IMG/VR virus record: IMGVR_UViG_3300009159_000171
Location: 1 to 34,655 of that record
Length of the DNA: 34,655 nucleotides
Direction: 5' to 3' (one strand)
From: a virus
Below the pieces are notes generated by a model. It was not told where the DNA came from. It saw nothing but the letters and a program-made list of their open reading frames with translations, and made no database searches. Both the position numbers and the translations under genes were made by a program. Shown one piece after another: positions 15,608 through 22,842 of this stretch; positions within the stretch are counted from its first letter, which is position 1, and every line of letters begins with the position of its first letter.

Positions 15608-17380
15608 ATGGCAATCCACGGCTTCCCTGCCGGTTTTAAACTAGCCGCGCAGTACACGGTTACTTCATTCACCTCGTCAACGACTTGGACGGCTCCTCTT
15701 GGCGTTACGCAGGTGGAGTACCTTGTTGTAGCGGGTGGTGGTGGTGGTGGCTCTTCTAGCGGCGGCGGTGGTGGTGCGGGTGGATTTAGAGCCGCTACGG
15801 GTTTATCTGTCACAGCAGGAACTTCATATACAGTAACCGTAGGTGCTGGTGGTGTGGGTGGTTTAGGTACTTCTGTTAGGGGTACAAACGGCAATGACTC
15901 CGTATTCTCCTCTATTACTTCAGCAGGTGGCGGTGGTGGTGGATCAGGGCAAACTGCTCCAAGTGCGCCATCAAATCCGGGTTTAGCTGGAGGTTCTGGT
16001 GGCGGTGGTGGCGGTAACGTAAATACTACATCTGCTGGTGGAGCAGCTTCTCCTGCTGGTCAAGGTAATGCTGGTGGGTCAAGCTATGGCGGCGGCGGTG
16101 TTTATGGGCCGGGAGGTGGGGGCGGCGCAGGATCAGTCGGTCAAGATGGAACAACAAGTATTGCAGGGCAAGGTGGTAACGGTTCATTATCGAGCATCTC
16201 AGGGTCTAGCACATCGTATTCTGGTGGTGGTGGGGCTGGATCGGGTAACGGTGGTTCTCCGGGTACTGGCGGGACATACCCATCGGCGAGTGGCTTAATA
16301 GGTGGCGCTGGTAATGGAGGCAACAACGTAGCTGGAACAGCGGGGACGGCTAACACAGGTGGCGGTGGCGGTGCAAGTGGAAATTCTGCTGTTGGAGGTA
16401 CGGGTGGTTCAGGCATCGTAATCATTAAATACATTACACCTTTGCCTTTTGGCTCTACGTCTAGCGCACCCGGAATCTGGACACTCATCTCCCAGCTTGT
16501 CTATCAGGCGGCTAGTAGTTGGCCCTCTCCCCCTCTTACTGCCATCGAGTACCTAGTTGTCGCCGGTGGCGGTGGCGGCGGTGGGCAGTTCTACGGTGGC
16601 GGCGGCGGTGCGGGTGGATACAGAACGGCAACAGATTACGCTATAACCCTTGGCACTGCCTACACAGTCACAGTTGGTAACGGTGGCGCTGGTGGGTATG
16701 CCTACGCTGTTGGTGTAAGTGGCGGCGTATCTAGCTGGAACACAAGTGCTGCGGGTGGCGGGGCAAAGATAGAATCCGCTGGCGGCGGGGGTGGGGCTTC
16801 TTACCAACAAGCTGATGGAAGCCCTGCTGGTAGCGGGGGGTCTGGCGGTGGAGATAACCCGTTACGAATCTCTAGCCATAGCAGTGGTTTGCCCGGATCA
16901 GGTAATACGCCATCAACTTCTCCAGTACAGGGTTATAACGGGGGGACTAGCTACGCGGTTAGCGGTACAAATAACCCCGGAGGTGGCGGCGGCGCTGGGG
17001 CGGTAGGTATGGCGGGTAATATTTCAGTTGCGGGTGATGGCGGCATAGGTCGCTCCTTTGCTGGTACTTATTACGGCGGCGGCGGCGGCGCTGGGGCGGG
17101 TAGCGGCACTCAAGGTGCTGGCGGTACGGGTGGCGGTGCAAACGGCGTAGCTAGTGGGTCTGGTAACGCGGCAACGGCTAACACGGGTGGCGGTGGCGGT
17201 GGTAGCAACACGGTTTCATACAGCAACCCCACAGGCGGTTCAGGCGGTTCAGGCATAGCGATAGTCCGTTACGCCGATTCCTACCCCGCAGCAACCTCCA
17301 CAACAGGCTCACCATCCATCGTTGTATCTGGCGGCTACAGGACTTACACATGGACTGGCACTGGGAGCATTACATTTTGA
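15608..17380 (+). CDS. Glycine-rich tail adhesin with two tandem modules, 590 aa
   Basis: The protein has two copies of a glycine-rich domain. Each opens with EYLVVAGGGGGG, continues with a GGAGGFR/YRTAT and SYTVTVGAGG-type strand pair, then SVFSSITSAGGGGGG, then polyglycine loops and ends in GSGIVIIKY or GSGIAIVRY. Module 1 spans about 15713-16435 and module 2 about 16544-17270. They are separated by a linker IWTLISQLVYQAASSWPSP. Glycine-rich domains of this kind occur at tips of phage fibres and form layered polyglycine-II sheets with variable loops that bind the receptor. No signal peptide is present. GGT/GGC runs make the DNA prone to recombination or slippage. Confidence 0.78.
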   Translation: MAIHGFPAGFKLAAQYTVTSFTSSTTWTAPLGVTQVEYLVVAGGGGGGSSSGGGGGAGGFRAATGLSVTAGTSYTVTVGAGGVGGLGTSVRGTNGNDSVFSSITSAGGGGGGSGQTAPSAPSNPGLAGGSGGGGGGNVNTTSAGGAASPAGQGNAGGSSYGGGGVYGPGGGGGAGSVGQDGTTSIAGQGGNGSLSSISGSSTSYSGGGGAGSGNGGSPGTGGTYPSASGLIGGAGNGGNNVAGTAGTANTGGGGGASGNSAVGGTGGSGIVIIKYITPLPFGSTSSAPGIWTLISQLVYQAASSWPSPPLTAIEYLVVAGGGGGGGQFYGGGGGAGGYRTATDYAITLGTAYTVTVGNGGAGGYAYAVGVSGGVSSWNTSAAGGGAKIESAGGGGGASYQQADGSPAGSGGSGGGDNPLRISSHSSGLPGSGNTPSTSPVQGYNGGTSYAVSGTNNPGGGGGAGAVGMAGNISVAGDGGIGRSFAGTYYGGGGGAGAGSGTQGAGGTGGGANGVASGSGNAATANTGGGGGGSNTVSYSNPTGGSGGSGIAIVRYADSYPAATSTTGSPSIVVSGGYRTYTWTGTGSITF

Positions 17381-17393
17381 AGGCTGAGACGTA

Positions 17394-19064
17394 ATGGATT
17401 ACATCGGCAAGATCATCACCAAAAGCCCTACCACACCAACTGGCGGGGTATTAGGCGTAGCCAATGGTATCTGGACGCTACAACAACAGGCTGCGTACCA
17501 AGCGGCAAGTCTTTGGCCTGTTCCGGGCTTTCGCATCATCCAGCAATTCACCGCATCAGGATCGTGGACAGCCCCTACGGGAGTTACGCAGGTTGAATAT
17601 CTTGTCGTAGCGGGGGGCGGTGGTGGAGGCGGTACTTTAGCTGGAGGCGGTGGCGCTGGTGGATATAGGACGGCAACGGGGCTGGCGGTTACTCCGGGAA
17701 CCTCATACACCGTAACTGTCGGCGCTGGTGGCGCTAATGGCGTTGGTGGAAACCCCGGCACAAACGGAGGTCAGGGCAACAATTCAGTATTCTCGTCAAT
17801 TACTTCCACAGGCGGCGGCTACGGTGGCGGGTATACGTCCCCCACTAGCCCCCCCGGGGGTAATGGAGGTTCTGGCGGCGGTGGCGCTGGTTCAGATACC
17901 ACAGGCGGTACTGGCGGAACAGGTACATCAGGTCAAGGTTCTGCTGGCGGAAACGGTCGAGGTGGCTCTCCTTACGGCGGTGGCGGCGGTGGCGGCAATA
18001 GCGGTGTTGGCGCAAACGCGGCGGGGAATAATGCAGGTAACGGTGGTACAGCAACTGCTAGTTCAATTAGCGGAACATCCACTTACTATGCTGGCGGCGG
18101 TGGCGGCGGTGTTGGCTATGCGGCAGGTGCTGGTGTTGCGGGTCTTGGAGGTGGTACTGCAACCACGGCGCAAAAGGGCGGCGCATCGAATGGTGCAAGT
18201 GACAACGCCACAGGAACAGCGGCTAATGCAACAGCAAACACTGGCGGCGGTGCTGGCGGTGGCGGTGGCTCTGGCTCAACAAACAACGGCGGAACTGGCG
18301 GTTCAGGTATCGTAATCATCTCCTACATCGCGCCCAGTAAGATGGCGATATTCAACTCCTCGGGTATCTGGACTGCTCCTGCTGGCGTGACGAGCGTGAA
18401 CTATCTTGTTGTTGCGGGTGCAGGTAGCGGCGGAGGTACTACTTCTGGTACAGCATATCCCGGTGGTGGAGGCGGTGCGGGTGGATTTAGGACTGCTACA
18501 GGTCTCTCAGTAACACCCGGAACTTCTTATACGGTTACGGTAGGCGCTGGTGGGGCTGGAGCAGCAGGGAGCGGCACTAGTGGCTCTGATTCTGTTTTTT
18601 CTTCTATTACTTCAACTGGCGGTGGTAGGGGTGGGTTTGAAGGTGGCGATGGAACCGCTGGAGGTTCAGGTGGTGGGGGTAGTTATACTGGCGATATTGG
18701 AGGAGCAGGAACTGCTGGGCAAGGTTTTGCTGGTGGGAATGGAGCAAGTAATTATGGTGGCGGTGGTGGTGGCGCTAGTGCGGTAGGTGCTAATGCGGTT
18801 GGTTCAGTTGCTGGCAATGGTGGTGCGGGTCTTGCAAACAGTCTTTCTGGTTCCTCAGTCACCTATGGCGGGGGCGGAGGCGGTGGCGCTTCTGGTTCTG
18901 GTACTGCTGGTACTGGCGGTGCTGGCGGCGGCGGTGCTGGGGCGGTTAGTGGTGCAGCAACTGCGGGGACTGCAAATACGGGCGGTGGTGGCGGTGGTAC
19001 TGCTCATGCCTATTACAGCGGTGGCGGCGCTGGCGGTTCAGGTATCGTAATAATCACATGGTAA
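17394..19064 (+). CDS. Glycine-rich tail adhesin, paralogue with two modules, 556 aa
   Basis: It is homologous to the preceding gene. A short unique N-terminus (MDYIGKIITKSPTTPTGGVL) leads into the same linker (IWTLQQQAAYQAASLWPVP) and two glycine-rich modules (about 17592-18336 and 18395-19061). The modules share EYLVVAGGG, GLSVTPGTSYTVTVGAGGAG, SVFSSITSTGGG and GGSGIVII. The loops between these landmarks differ in every copy, as expected where they define receptor specificity. The two genes together look like a four-module array made by duplication. Expression probably follows from the upstream fibre genes; no promoter element is seen between them. Confidence 0.78.
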   Translation: MDYIGKIITKSPTTPTGGVLGVANGIWTLQQQAAYQAASLWPVPGFRIIQQFTASGSWTAPTGVTQVEYLVVAGGGGGGGTLAGGGGAGGYRTATGLAVTPGTSYTVTVGAGGANGVGGNPGTNGGQGNNSVFSSITSTGGGYGGGYTSPTSPPGGNGGSGGGGAGSDTTGGTGGTGTSGQGSAGGNGRGGSPYGGGGGGGNSGVGANAAGNNAGNGGTATASSISGTSTYYAGGGGGGVGYAAGAGVAGLGGGTATTAQKGGASNGASDNATGTAANATANTGGGAGGGGGSGSTNNGGTGGSGIVIISYIAPSKMAIFNSSGIWTAPAGVTSVNYLVVAGAGSGGGTTSGTAYPGGGGGAGGFRTATGLSVTPGTSYTVTVGAGGAGAAGSGTSGSDSVFSSITSTGGGRGGFEGGDGTAGGSGGGGSYTGDIGGAGTAGQGFAGGNGASNYGGGGGGASAVGANAVGSVAGNGGAGLANSLSGSSVTYGGGGGGGASGSGTAGTGGAGGGGAGAVSGAATAGTANTGGGGGGTAHAYYSGGGAGGSGIVIITW

Positions 19065-19074
19065 AGGGATAAAC

Positions 19075-19431
19075 ATGGCACATTTTGCTAAAGTAGAAAA
19101 CGGTGTAGTCACTCAGGTCATTGTCGTATCGAACACGGACACGGCTGACTCTCAAGGCGTTGAGAAAGAGTACCTTGGCGCTGCGTTCTGTGAGCGGCTA
19201 TTGGGCGGGGAGTGGAAGCAGACTTCCTACAACGGGAATAAACGTAAGAATTACGCCGGTATCGGATTTACCTTTGATGCTGGACGCGATGCGTTTATCC
19301 CGCCTAAACCTTTCCCAAGCTGGACTTTAGTCGAAGAGACTTGCCAGTGGACTGCGCCGACTCCTATGCCTGTAGATGACAAACGCTACACATGGAATGA
19401 GGAAACCTTGGCTTGGGTTGAAATGGCATGA
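19075..19431 (+). CDS. Conserved phage protein of unknown function, 118 aa
   Basis: This is a family found in marine T4-like and other aquatic phages, usually near fibre genes. Typical stretches are MAHFAKVENGVVTQVIVVSN, a WKQTSYNGNKRKNYAGIGF block, IPPKPFPSWTL and a final YTWNEETLAWVEMA. The repeated Trp/Tyr and WTAPTPMP look like a small ligand-binding or structural fold. Its last 4 bases overlap the next gene (ATGA). A role as fibre-associated protein is inferred from context. Confidence 0.78.
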   Translation: MAHFAKVENGVVTQVIVVSNTDTADSQGVEKEYLGAAFCERLLGGEWKQTSYNGNKRKNYAGIGFTFDAGRDAFIPPKPFPSWTLVEETCQWTAPTPMPVDDKRYTWNEETLAWVEMA

Positions 19432-19661
19432 ACAACCAAGACCTGATTAACGCGCTCATTGGTGGCGGTTTTGTAGTTCTCGGATGGTTTGCGCGTGAAC
19501 TCTGGTCTGCGGTTAAGGAACTGAAGGCCGACCTAGCGAAGCTGCGTGAAGACCTTCCTAAAGAGTACGTTGCGCGTGATGATTACCGGGAGGATATTCG
19601 GGACATCAAAGCAATGCTGGCTAAGATATTCGAGAAGCTGGAACAGAAGGCCGACAGGTAA
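19428..19661 (+). CDS. Small membrane protein with coiled coil, lysis-cassette member, 77 aa
   Basis: Residues about 6-24 (LINALIGGGFVVLGWFARE) form one transmembrane helix. Residues 28-75 are a charged coiled coil (VKELKADLAKLREDLPKEYV, DIKAMLAKIFEKLEQKAD). This build is seen in XhlA-like holin accessories and in phage spanin-like proteins. Since it lies directly before a holin and a lytic enzyme, it likely assists lysis. It shares a stop/start TAATG with the holin gene. The exact role (holin partner or inner spanin) cannot be told. Confidence 0.72.
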   Translation: MNNQDLINALIGGGFVVLGWFARELWSAVKELKADLAKLREDLPKEYVARDDYREDIRDIKAMLAKIFEKLEQKADR

Positions 19662-20092
19662 TGAACCCGCTGCTCTTATCTGGATTGTTTGATTTAGGTA
19701 AGGGGCTGATTGATCGGTTTTTTCCTGATCCTGTAGCTAAAGCTGCCGCCACTCTAGAACTTGCTCGTATGGAGCAAAACGGGGAACTTGCAAAACTTGC
19801 TTCAACCACCGACCTTGCCAAGGCTCAAATTGGCGTAAATGCTGTGGAGGCCGCTAATCCTAATTGGTTCATTTCTGGGTGGCGTCCTGCGGTTGGCTGG
19901 ACTTGTGCGGGTGGTCTGTTTTACCAAGTGATTGCACGACCGATACTAGGCTGGGTAATGCAAAACCTATTTGGCTGGACGTTACCGCCCTCGTTGGAGA
20001 TGGACACGCTGATGACGGTCTTGTTCGGAATGCTTGGTCTTGGCGCGTACAGAACAGTGGAGAAAGTCAAAGGCGCAGAAGGGAATCGGTAA
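19661..20092 (+). CDS. Holin, 3-TM type
   Basis: A 143-residue membrane protein like the three-helix holins that open the inner membrane at lysis. The N-terminal half has a helix (LLSGLFDLGKGLIDRFF) and a soluble Ala/Lys-rich part (TLELARMEQNGELAKLAS, DLAKAQIGVNAVEAANPNWF). FISGWRPAVGWTCAGGLFYQ starts the membrane region, followed by PILGWVMQNLFG and MDTLMTVLFGMLGLGAYRTV. The WRP.VGW motif is typical of this family. It is followed, with overlap TAATG, by the M15 peptidase. Confidence 0.82.
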   Translation: MNPLLLSGLFDLGKGLIDRFFPDPVAKAAATLELARMEQNGELAKLASTTDLAKAQIGVNAVEAANPNWFISGWRPAVGWTCAGGLFYQVIARPILGWVMQNLFGWTLPPSLEMDTLMTVLFGMLGLGAYRTVEKVKGAEGNR

Positions 20093-20520
20093 TGCAGCTA
20101 AGTGAGCACTTCAGCTACGCCGAGCTGACCCGCACCGACCACCGCGCCCTCGACAACACCCCCGACGACCGGGCGCTAATCAACCTCAGGCGCCTCGCCG
20201 CACTGCTGGAGTCGCTCAAGAACCTCCTCGGGGGCGGGGCAGTCGTAATAAACTCCGCCTACCGTTCCAAGGCCGTCAATGACGCGGTGGGCTCCAAGGA
20301 CACCAGCCAGCACAGGCTGGGCTGCGCCGCGGACCTCCGCGTGCCCGGCATGACCCCGGACGAGGTGGTGCGGCGCGTGACTCAGTCCAACCTCCCCTTC
20401 GATCAAGTCATACGCGAGTTTGACAGCTGGACCCATATCTCGGTGCCAAACACCCTGAGTGACGCGCCGAGACGAAGCGTACTAATTATTGACAAAACCG
20501 GAACGAGGAAATATGCCTAA
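20092..20520 (+). CDS. Peptidase M15 family cell-wall hydrolase (endolysin)
   Basis: This 142-residue zinc peptidase cleaves peptide bonds in peptidoglycan stem peptides. INSAYRSKAVNDAVG (residues 53-67) is the substrate-binding strand; SQHRLGCAADLRV gives zinc ligands H74 and D81; SWTHISV gives H115, with a catalytic acid (E109 or D111) before it in REFDSWTH. All metal ligands are present. There is no signal peptide, so release needs the holin. The start at ATG 20092 overlaps the holin stop; an upstream extension inside the holin gene is not credible. Codon use switches to GC-rich here, unlike the three genes before. A second lytic enzyme follows further on. Confidence 0.88.
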   Translation: MQLSEHFSYAELTRTDHRALDNTPDDRALINLRRLAALLESLKNLLGGGAVVINSAYRSKAVNDAVGSKDTSQHRLGCAADLRVPGMTPDEVVRRVTQSNLPFDQVIREFDSWTHISVPNTLSDAPRRSVLIIDKTGTRKYA

Positions 20521-21064
20521 GATTATTCTGTTTGCCCTCCTGACGCTGGCCTCACAGCTCTCCATCGCGGACCCACTCAGCCTCAAGATATGCAAGGGCG
20601 AGTACGCCCTGTGCGCCGCCAGCCCCACCGCCCCGACAGGGAATTCCATCACCGTGAAAGGCACCGCCTTCCGGGAGGGCATCTCCGTGTGCCCCGTGCT
20701 GAACGGGAGTGCCTTCGCGGACATGAGCCTGATGTTTAACTCCTGCAAGGCACCCGCCGGGTTCGTCTGGAGCCTCTTCTCCACCGAGACGAGCTACCCG
20801 CAGGCCCCCACGTGGGCCGTCAAGCCGGCCGTGATCCGCACCTTCACCACCACAATAGCGCCGGGGGGTGGGATGGCCAACCAGTGGTCCATGCTGTGCC
20901 GCAAGCGCGACAAGAAGGTCAACGGGGTGACGCTCGCGGATTGCCTCGGCCCCATGAACGAGAGCCCGTGGACGGCCACCACCATCCCCCCGGGGACGCT
21001 GGTGGGCACCGCGGCACCAGTCGGCGCCAAGAACCCCGTCGGGGGCAACATCCCTCAAAGGTGA
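20513..21064 (+). CDS. Secreted (signal-peptide) phage protein, 183 aa
   Basis: Residues 1-18 are a Sec signal peptide (MPKIILFALLTLASQLSIA, cleavage likely before DP); there is no lipobox. The mature part has several Cys (KICKGEYALCAASP, ISVCPVL, NSCKAP, SMLCRKR, LADCLGP) that could pair in the periplasm. It also has PQAPTWAVKPAVIRTFTTTI and a Pro/Gly-rich end. Related proteins occur in lysis regions of other phages but I know no function. The ATG at 20513, with GAGG at 20505-20508, is inside the M15 gene end (8-base overlap). A periplasmic role in lysis or superinfection control is conjecture. Confidence 0.72.
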   Translation: MPKIILFALLTLASQLSIADPLSLKICKGEYALCAASPTAPTGNSITVKGTAFREGISVCPVLNGSAFADMSLMFNSCKAPAGFVWSLFSTETSYPQAPTWAVKPAVIRTFTTTIAPGGGMANQWSMLCRKRDKKVNGVTLADCLGPMNESPWTATTIPPGTLVGTAAPVGAKNPVGGNIPQR

Positions 21065-21092
21065 TTGACTCCCGGCGCTAATTTTGTATTAG
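21065..21092 (+). promoter_or_regulatory. Sigma70-like promoter for lysozyme gene
   Basis: TTGACT (21065-21070) and TATTAG (21087-21092) are separated by 16 bases, giving a fair -35/-10 match. It lies 30 bases before the GTG of the SAR lysozyme. It lacks the GGGCG box and so is not one of the five phage elements. Confidence 0.4.
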
Positions 21093-21122
21093 TGTTGGGT
21101 GTAAGTTACATGGGAGGTGCCC

Positions 21123-21644
21123 GTGCTCAAGCCCGGTCTAACTGTACTCATCATTGGATTTGTGCTGTCCTCGATGTTCATCGGCTCCACGGAACCCGTG
21201 GAGGAGCCACCAACTAGGGCCGGCATACAGCCCACAACCGTAGAGTTCATAACCCGCCTCGAGGGCTTCCGAAACAGCGCCTACAGGGACATACAGGGCA
21301 ACTGGACGATTGGGGTGGGGCACCACATCAGGAAGGGGGAGCGGAGGCTCCTGAGGGCCGTCCTGAGCGACCCCGAGGTGCTCGAGATGTTCCTGTACGA
21401 CTTGGCCAAGTGCGAGCTGGCCATATCGGACGCCCTCTGGGTGCCGTACACCCAGAACCAGTTTGACGCCATGGCCTCCCTGTGCTTCAACATCGGGGAG
21501 GACAGGTTCAAGGGCTCCGAGGTCGTCCGCAGGATGAATCTGGGGGACGAGGCGGGCGCCGGGAGGGCGTTCCTTGGGTGGGTCAAGCCCAAGGCGCTGA
21601 CTAAGCGCCGGCACCGGGAGGTGGCGCTCTTTCTTGCTAAGTAG
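21123..21644 (+). CDS. SAR endolysin, glycoside hydrolase 24 lysozyme
   Basis: It hydrolyses the beta-1,4 bond between N-acetylmuramic acid and N-acetylglucosamine. Residues 6-21 (LTVLIIGFVLSSMFIG) are a weakly hydrophobic, Gly/Ser-rich signal-arrest-release helix. The T4-lysozyme catalytic layout is complete: E47 (RLEGFRNSAYRD), D56 and T62 (GNWTIGVGHH), with E-8-D-5-T spacing as in T4 lysozyme. A GGGAGG ribosome site (21112-21117) supports GTG 21123; the GTG at 21117 overlaps it. Such enzymes enter the membrane through Sec and become active on membrane depolarisation, a Gram-negative phage strategy. The length, 173 residues, fits. Confidence 0.88.
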   Translation: MLKPGLTVLIIGFVLSSMFIGSTEPVEEPPTRAGIQPTTVEFITRLEGFRNSAYRDIQGNWTIGVGHHIRKGERRLLRAVLSDPEVLEMFLYDLAKCELAISDALWVPYTQNQFDAMASLCFNIGEDRFKGSEVVRRMNLGDEAGAGRAFLGWVKPKALTKRRHREVALFLAK

Positions 21645-21683
21645 GGGCGAAAACACCCCGTTTTTTGCATAAGTGGTTATAGG
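21644..21683 (+). promoter_or_regulatory. Phage promoter-like element, copy 4
   Basis: GGGCG at 21645-21649, 19 bases, ATAAG at 21669-21673, with TTTTTT before the box and TGGTTATAGG after. Its 21661-21683 part is identical to copy 1. The upstream box overlaps the lysozyme stop codon. GGGG...CCCC before the T-run might also make a weak terminator hairpin. It starts the unit of the connector genes. Confidence 0.78.
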
Positions 21684-21728
21684 AGTAGGCCACTCCGCGA
21701 TCCGACAAACACTAACCTCGAGGTTACC

Positions 21729-22670
21729 ATGAAAGAATTTAACGCTCTTCCGAAGATGAAGTCCGACATTAAGTGCTACAAGGAGGGTGGGGCTGTCTAC
21801 AAGAGCCGCCACAGCGAGACCTCCGAGGGTTCGCAGGACGTGGCTCAGGACAAGAAGATCGTCAAGAAGGCCTTCTCGATGCACGACAAGCAGGAGCACG
21901 AGGGCTCGAAGACAGACCTCTCCAAGCTCCGCCGGGGTGGCCGCGCCAAGAAGGAGAAGGGCACCGTCAGCATGTTCAAGGACGGCGGGATGACCAAGGT
22001 CAAGCCCACGGGCGACAAGAAGGCCTGCGCCCCCTCGGCGGCGATGAAGTTCAAGGACGGCGGGATGGTCAAGGTCAAGCCCACGGGCGACAAGAAGGCC
22101 GACGCCCCCTCCGCGGCGGTGAAGCTCAAGGCCGGCGGGATGACCAAGGTCAAGCCCACGGGCGACAAGAAGGCCGACGCCCCCTCCAAGGCCGCGGTCA
22201 AGGGCAAGGAGACGCCCTCATTCGCCGATGGCGGCAGCATGACCCCCGAGATGATGCAGCAGGTGCAGGACGCACAGCAGCAGCGCGCCTCGAGCGGCGC
22301 CTACGGCAAAGCAATGACCTACCCCGACTCGCAGGACGCCAACAACGGCATGTCCGGCATAGGTGCCATCTCCCCCGCGGAGCGCGCGATCCTCACCAAG
22401 TTGATGGCAAGGAAACGGCTCGGCTCGGGCGCACCCGCCGCGCCCTCCCCCATGACCCCGCAGCGCCCCCCGATGCCGATGCCCCCGTCCTACCCGGGGT
22501 ACGCCGACGGCGGCGCGATCCCCATGGGAGGCATGGGACCCGCGCAGCCCTCCGGCGGCATGGGCGCGGCGGCCACGGGTGTCATACCCCAGCCGGGCAT
22601 GACACCAGCACCCGGCGCGATGCAGCCCCAGCAGCAGGGTCTTATCAGCCCCTACCGCCCCGGGTTTTAA
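21729..22670 (+). CDS. Basic repeat protein with Gly-Gly motifs, probable virion protein, 313 aa
   Basis: No known domain. It contains three tandem 25-residue repeats (residues 83-157) of the form FKDGGMTKVKPTGDKKADAP, which are strongly basic. Short [FYA]xDGG[AMS] segments recur (ADGGSMTPEMMQQ, YADGGAIPMGGM). The C-terminus is Pro/Gly/Met-rich and disordered (PPMPMPPSYPGY). This composition suggests a DNA-binding or ejected virion protein rather than an enzyme. The first gene after promoter copy 4, it precedes the connector genes. The same Gly-Gly signature appears in the 574- and 643-residue proteins. Confidence 0.7.
   Translation: MKEFNALPKMKSDIKCYKEGGAVYKSRHSETSEGSQDVAQDKKIVKKAFSMHDKQEHEGSKTDLSKLRRGGRAKKEKGTVSMFKDGGMTKVKPTGDKKACAPSAAMKFKDGGMVKVKPTGDKKADAPSAAVKLKAGGMTKVKPTGDKKADAPSKAAVKGKETPSFADGGSMTPEMMQQVQDAQQQRASSGAYGKAMTYPDSQDANNGMSGIGAISPAERAILTKLMARKRLGSGAPAAPSPMTPQRPPMPMPPSYPGYADGGAIPMGGMGPAQPSGGMGAAATGVIPQPGMTPAPGAMQPQQQGLISPYRPGF
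21975..22199 (+). repeat. Three tandem 75-bp repeats
   Basis: Copies at 21975-22049, 22050-22124 and 22125-22199, each encoding 25 residues centred on VKPTGDKKADAPS. Copies differ by a few substitutions, and one has Cys where others have Asp. The unit is in frame, so copy number can change without breaking the gene. Confidence 0.92.
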
Positions 22671-22671
22671 C

Positions 22672-22839
22672 ATGCCCATCCAGTCTAAGGCACAGCAGCG
22701 CCTGATGCAGGGCGTTGCGCACTCCCCGGAGTTTGCCAAGAAAATTGGGATCAAGCAAAAGGTCGGCAAGGAATTTGTCAAAGCTGGCCCCGCCAAGGGG
22801 AAGCTGCCGGAAAGAAAAGCCGCTGGAAGGGGTCGATAA
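22672..22839 (+). CDS. Short basic phage protein, 55 aa
   Basis: This gene is easy to miss. The ATG at 22672 follows the previous stop by one base and the stop is at 22837-22839. The protein SKAQQRLMQGVAHSPEFAKK, then IGIKQKVGKEFVKAGP, matches a widespread short phage family of unknown function with the same opening. It is basic (many Lys/Arg) and probably helical. The next gene starts 3 bases after it. It likely belongs to the virion assembly unit. Confidence 0.8.
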   Translation: MPIQSKAQQRLMQGVAHSPEFAKKIGIKQKVGKEFVKAGPAKGKLPERKAAGRGR

Positions 22840-22842
22840 AAG

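Noticed and set aside
15700-19060. CRISPR-like or satellite array in GGT/GGC-rich DNA
   Set aside because: The repeats are in frame within glycine-rich proteins and have no uniform unit or spacers.
13000-20000. Diversity-generating retroelement acting on the fibre genes
   Set aside because: No reverse transcriptase gene or template/variable repeat pair is visible in the window.
19864-20091. Upstream extension of the M15 peptidase frame
   Set aside because: Lies entirely inside the holin gene in another frame; the ATG at 20092 overlaps the holin stop and gives a normal-length enzyme.
21081-21100. A possible sixth copy of the GGGCG-N19-ATAAG element before the lysozyme
   Set aside because: TTTTGTATTAGTG resembles the second box, but no GGGCG lies 24 bases upstream of it; a TTGACT box makes a sigma70-like reading better.
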